Positions 62,309 through 64,000 of a DNA stretch of 64,000 nt are shown here, piece by piece. Position numbers and translations under genes: made by a program. Each line of letters starts with the position of its first letter. Within the stretch, counting starts at the first letter, position 1. Source of the DNA: Bradyrhizobium sp. CSS354 (GTDB lineage: Bacteria; Pseudomonadota; Alphaproteobacteria; Rhizobiales; Xanthobacteraceae); assembly GCF_029051725.1 (NCBI RefSeq), contig NZ_JAACFU010000027.1:1-64000 (forward strand), written 5' to 3'. Below the pieces are notes generated by a model. It was not told the DNA's origin. It made no database searches and saw only the letters and a list, made by a program, of their open reading frames with translations.

Positions 62309-63505
62309 ATGACCAACAAATTCCGCACCCTCGACGACGTCGACGTGAAGGGCAAGCGCGTGCTGCTGCGCGTCGATCTCAACGTGCCGATGGAGAACGG
62401 GCGCGTCAGCGACGCGACCCGGCTCGAGCGCGTTGCGCCGACCATCACCGAAATCTCGGACAAGGGCGGCAAGGTCATCCTGCTCGCGCATTTCGGCCGG
62501 CCGAAAGGGCGCGATGCCAAGGACTCGCTCAAGCCCGTTGCCGAGGCGCTCGCCAAGGTCGTGAAGAAGCCCGTCGCCTTCGCCGACGACTGCATCGGCG
62601 AGCCCGCAGCCAAGGCCGTTGCCGGACTGAAGGACGGCGACATCCTCTGTCTGGAAAACACCCGCTTCCACAAAGAGGAAGAGAAGAACGATCCCGCCTT
62701 TGTCGCGGAGCTCGCAAAACTCGGCGACATCTGGGTCAACGACGCGTTCTCGGCCGCGCACCGCGCCCACGCCTCGACCGAAGGCCTCGGCCACAAGCTG
62801 CCCGCCTATGCCGGCCGCACCATGCAGGCCGAACTGGTCGCGCTGGAGAAGGCGCTGGGCTCACCGACCAAGCCCGTCATCGCAATCATCGGCGGTGCCA
62901 AGGTCTCGACCAAGATCGACCTGCTCGAAAACCTGGTGACCAAGGTCGACGCGCTGGTGATCGGCGGCGGCATGGCCAACACCTTCCTGCACGCCCAGGC
63001 CGTCGGCATCGGCAAGTCGCTGGCGGAGAAGGATCTCGCCGCGACCGCGCTGCGCATCATGGAAAAGGCGGAAGCCGCCAACTGCGCCATCATCCTGCCG
63101 GTCGACGCCACCGTCGCCTATCATTTCGCGGCCAACGCGCCGTCGCACGCCTATGGCCTCGACGCGATCCCGGCCGACGGCATGATCCTCGACGTCGGTC
63201 CGCAATCGATCGCGCGTGTCCATGCCGCGATCGACGATGCGGCGACGCTGGTCTGGAACGGACCGCTCGGCGCCTTCGAGATGCAGCCATTCGACCGCGG
63301 CACGATGTCCGCCGCCAAGCACGCGGCCGAGCGCACCAAAGCCAAGAAGCTGATCTCGATTGCGGGCGGCGGCGACACCGTGGCGGCCCTCAACCAGGCC
63401 CATGTGGCCGGTCATTTCACCTATGTCTCGACCGCCGGTGGCGCATTTCTTGAATGGATGGAAGGCAAGCCCCTGCCCGGCGTCGAAGTTCTGCGCACCA
63501 AGTAA
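62309..63505 (+). CDS. pgk: Phosphoglycerate kinase
   Basis: A 398-aa protein. The N-terminal substrate motif is 'KRVLLRVDLNVPME', with 'LLAHFGRPKG', 'AIIGGAKVSTKIDLLENL' and 'ISIAGGGDTVAALN' for ATP binding. It makes or uses ATP at 1,3-bisphosphoglycerate in glycolysis and the Calvin cycle. It follows gap with a palindromic repeat in between. Confidence 0.97.
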   Translation: MTNKFRTLDDVDVKGKRVLLRVDLNVPMENGRVSDATRLERVAPTITEISDKGGKVILLAHFGRPKGRDAKDSLKPVAEALAKVVKKPVAFADDCIGEPAAKAVAGLKDGDILCLENTRFHKEEEKNDPAFVAELAKLGDIWVNDAFSAAHRAHASTEGLGHKLPAYAGRTMQAELVALEKALGSPTKPVIAIIGGAKVSTKIDLLENLVTKVDALVIGGGMANTFLHAQAVGIGKSLAEKDLAATALRIMEKAEAANCAIILPVDATVAYHFAANAPSHAYGLDAIPADGMILDVGPQSIARVHAAIDDAATLVWNGPLGAFEMQPFDRGTMSAAKHAAERTKAKKLISIAGGGDTVAALNQAHVAGHFTYVSTAGGAFLEWMEGKPLPGVEVLRTK

Positions 63506-63572
63506 TCGGTCGGCAATTCGTCAGCCGCCTTCAAGCAGTGGCCTTGCAGGCCCAAACGGGAGAAAAACACAG

Positions 63573-64000
63573 ATGGCTCGGATCACGTTGCGTCAATTGC
63601 TCGACCATGCGGCGGAGAACGATTACGGCGTCCCGGCCTTCAACATCAACAACATGGAGCAGGCGCTGGCGATCATGGACGCGGCCAACCAGGTCGACGC
63701 GCCCGTCATCATCCAAGCCTCGCGCGGTGCGCGCTCCTATGCCAACGACGTCATGCTCAAGCACATGATGGACGCGGTGACCGAGATCTATCCGCACATC
63801 CCGGTCTGCGTGCATCTCGACCACGGCAACGAGCCGGCAACCTGCATGACCGCGATCCAGGCCGGCTTCACCTCGGTGATGATGGACGGCTCGCTCAAGG
63901 CCGACGGCAAGACCCCCGGCGACTGGGGCTACAATGTCGGCGTCACCAAGACCGTGACCGACATGGCCCATCTCGGCGGCATCTCGGTCGAGGGCGAGCT
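63573..64000 (+). CDS. Class II fructose-bisphosphate aldolase (5' part)
   Basis: The ATG at 63573 starts 142 complete codons before the window ends. 'YGVPAFNINNMEQ', 'PVIIQASRGARSYA', 'PVCVHLDHGNE' (zinc His) and 'SVMMDGSLKADGKT' are class II aldolase motifs of the Calvin-cycle (CbbA/FbaA) type. The remaining 200 or so residues lie outside the window. Confidence 0.95.
   Translation, partial: MARITLRQLLDHAAENDYGVPAFNINNMEQALAIMDAANQVDAPVIIQASRGARSYANDVMLKHMMDAVTEIYPHIPVCVHLDHGNEPATCMTAIQAGFTSVMMDGSLKADGKTPGDWGYNVGVTKTVTDMAHLGGISVEGE

Overview
The right half (about 35 to 64 kb) reads as the core chromosome of a Bradyrhizobium-like alphaproteobacterium. It is GC-rich and carries ruvC-ruvA-ruvB with yebC, the 5-formyltetrahydrofolate cyclo-ligase / 6S RNA / zapA block and a tkt-gap-pgk-fba run. 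The left half (1 to about 35 kb) is an accessory island: patchy composition, many small rhizobial hypotheticals, and remnants of at least five IS or recombinase types (IS30, IS110, IS256, IS3, tyrosine integrase). Its right boundary is clear. A large serine recombinase gene (33325-35028) ends inside the 5' end of the host ybgC gene, and the island carries a diverged but complete ybgC copy (31852-32295).

The most interesting locus is a tightly coupled four-gene minus-strand operon at 3601-9455. In order of transcription it encodes: a LodA N-terminal-like protein; a QhpD-like radical SAM/SPASM protein; a protein joining a LodA-type cysteine tryptophylquinone (CTQ) region to a ferritin-like domain of the VioB/RebD type; and a LodB/QhpG-like flavoprotein. 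The CTQ-type Asp, Cys and Trp residues can be placed (D225, C229, W296). I read this as a split, ferritin-fused quinone-cofactor enzyme with its own maturation enzymes. It mixes features of the LodA/LodB and quinohemoprotein amine dehydrogenase routes.

Layout. 1-3.6 kb: small genes plus IS30 and integrase debris. 3.6-9.5 kb: the CTQ operon. 9.5-12.6 kb: IS110, cyclase and IS256 debris. 13-20.3 kb: animal-type heme peroxidase; a subtilase with a small propeptide-like partner; a secreted beta-propeller protein and a small secreted protein. 20.4-24.4 kb: PolX/PHP and PAS-GAF remnants, a decayed IS3 element and an intact Fic gene. 25.4-31.4 kb: many short rhizobial genes. 31.9-35.1 kb: ybgC copy, serine recombinase and att junction. 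35.2-39.7 kb: metallophosphoesterase, ruvBAC and yebC. 39.9-43.2 kb: two soluble chemoreceptors with the same C-terminal sensor domain. 43.4-45.7 kb: small secreted or rhizobial genes with a FixK/FNR-type box. 46-51.6 kb: an OprB-type porin flanked by two paralogous hybrid binding-protein/histidine kinases. 52-56 kb: an IorA/IorB molybdenum hydroxylase with a triheme cytochrome c. 56.2-58.6 kb: YmdB-type phosphoesterase, cyclo-ligase, 6S RNA, zapA and a DUF4164-like gene. 59-64 kb: transketolase, GAPDH, phosphoglycerate kinase and class II aldolase (cut by the window edge).

All calls come from reading the sequence and from memory of protein families. No database search was run.
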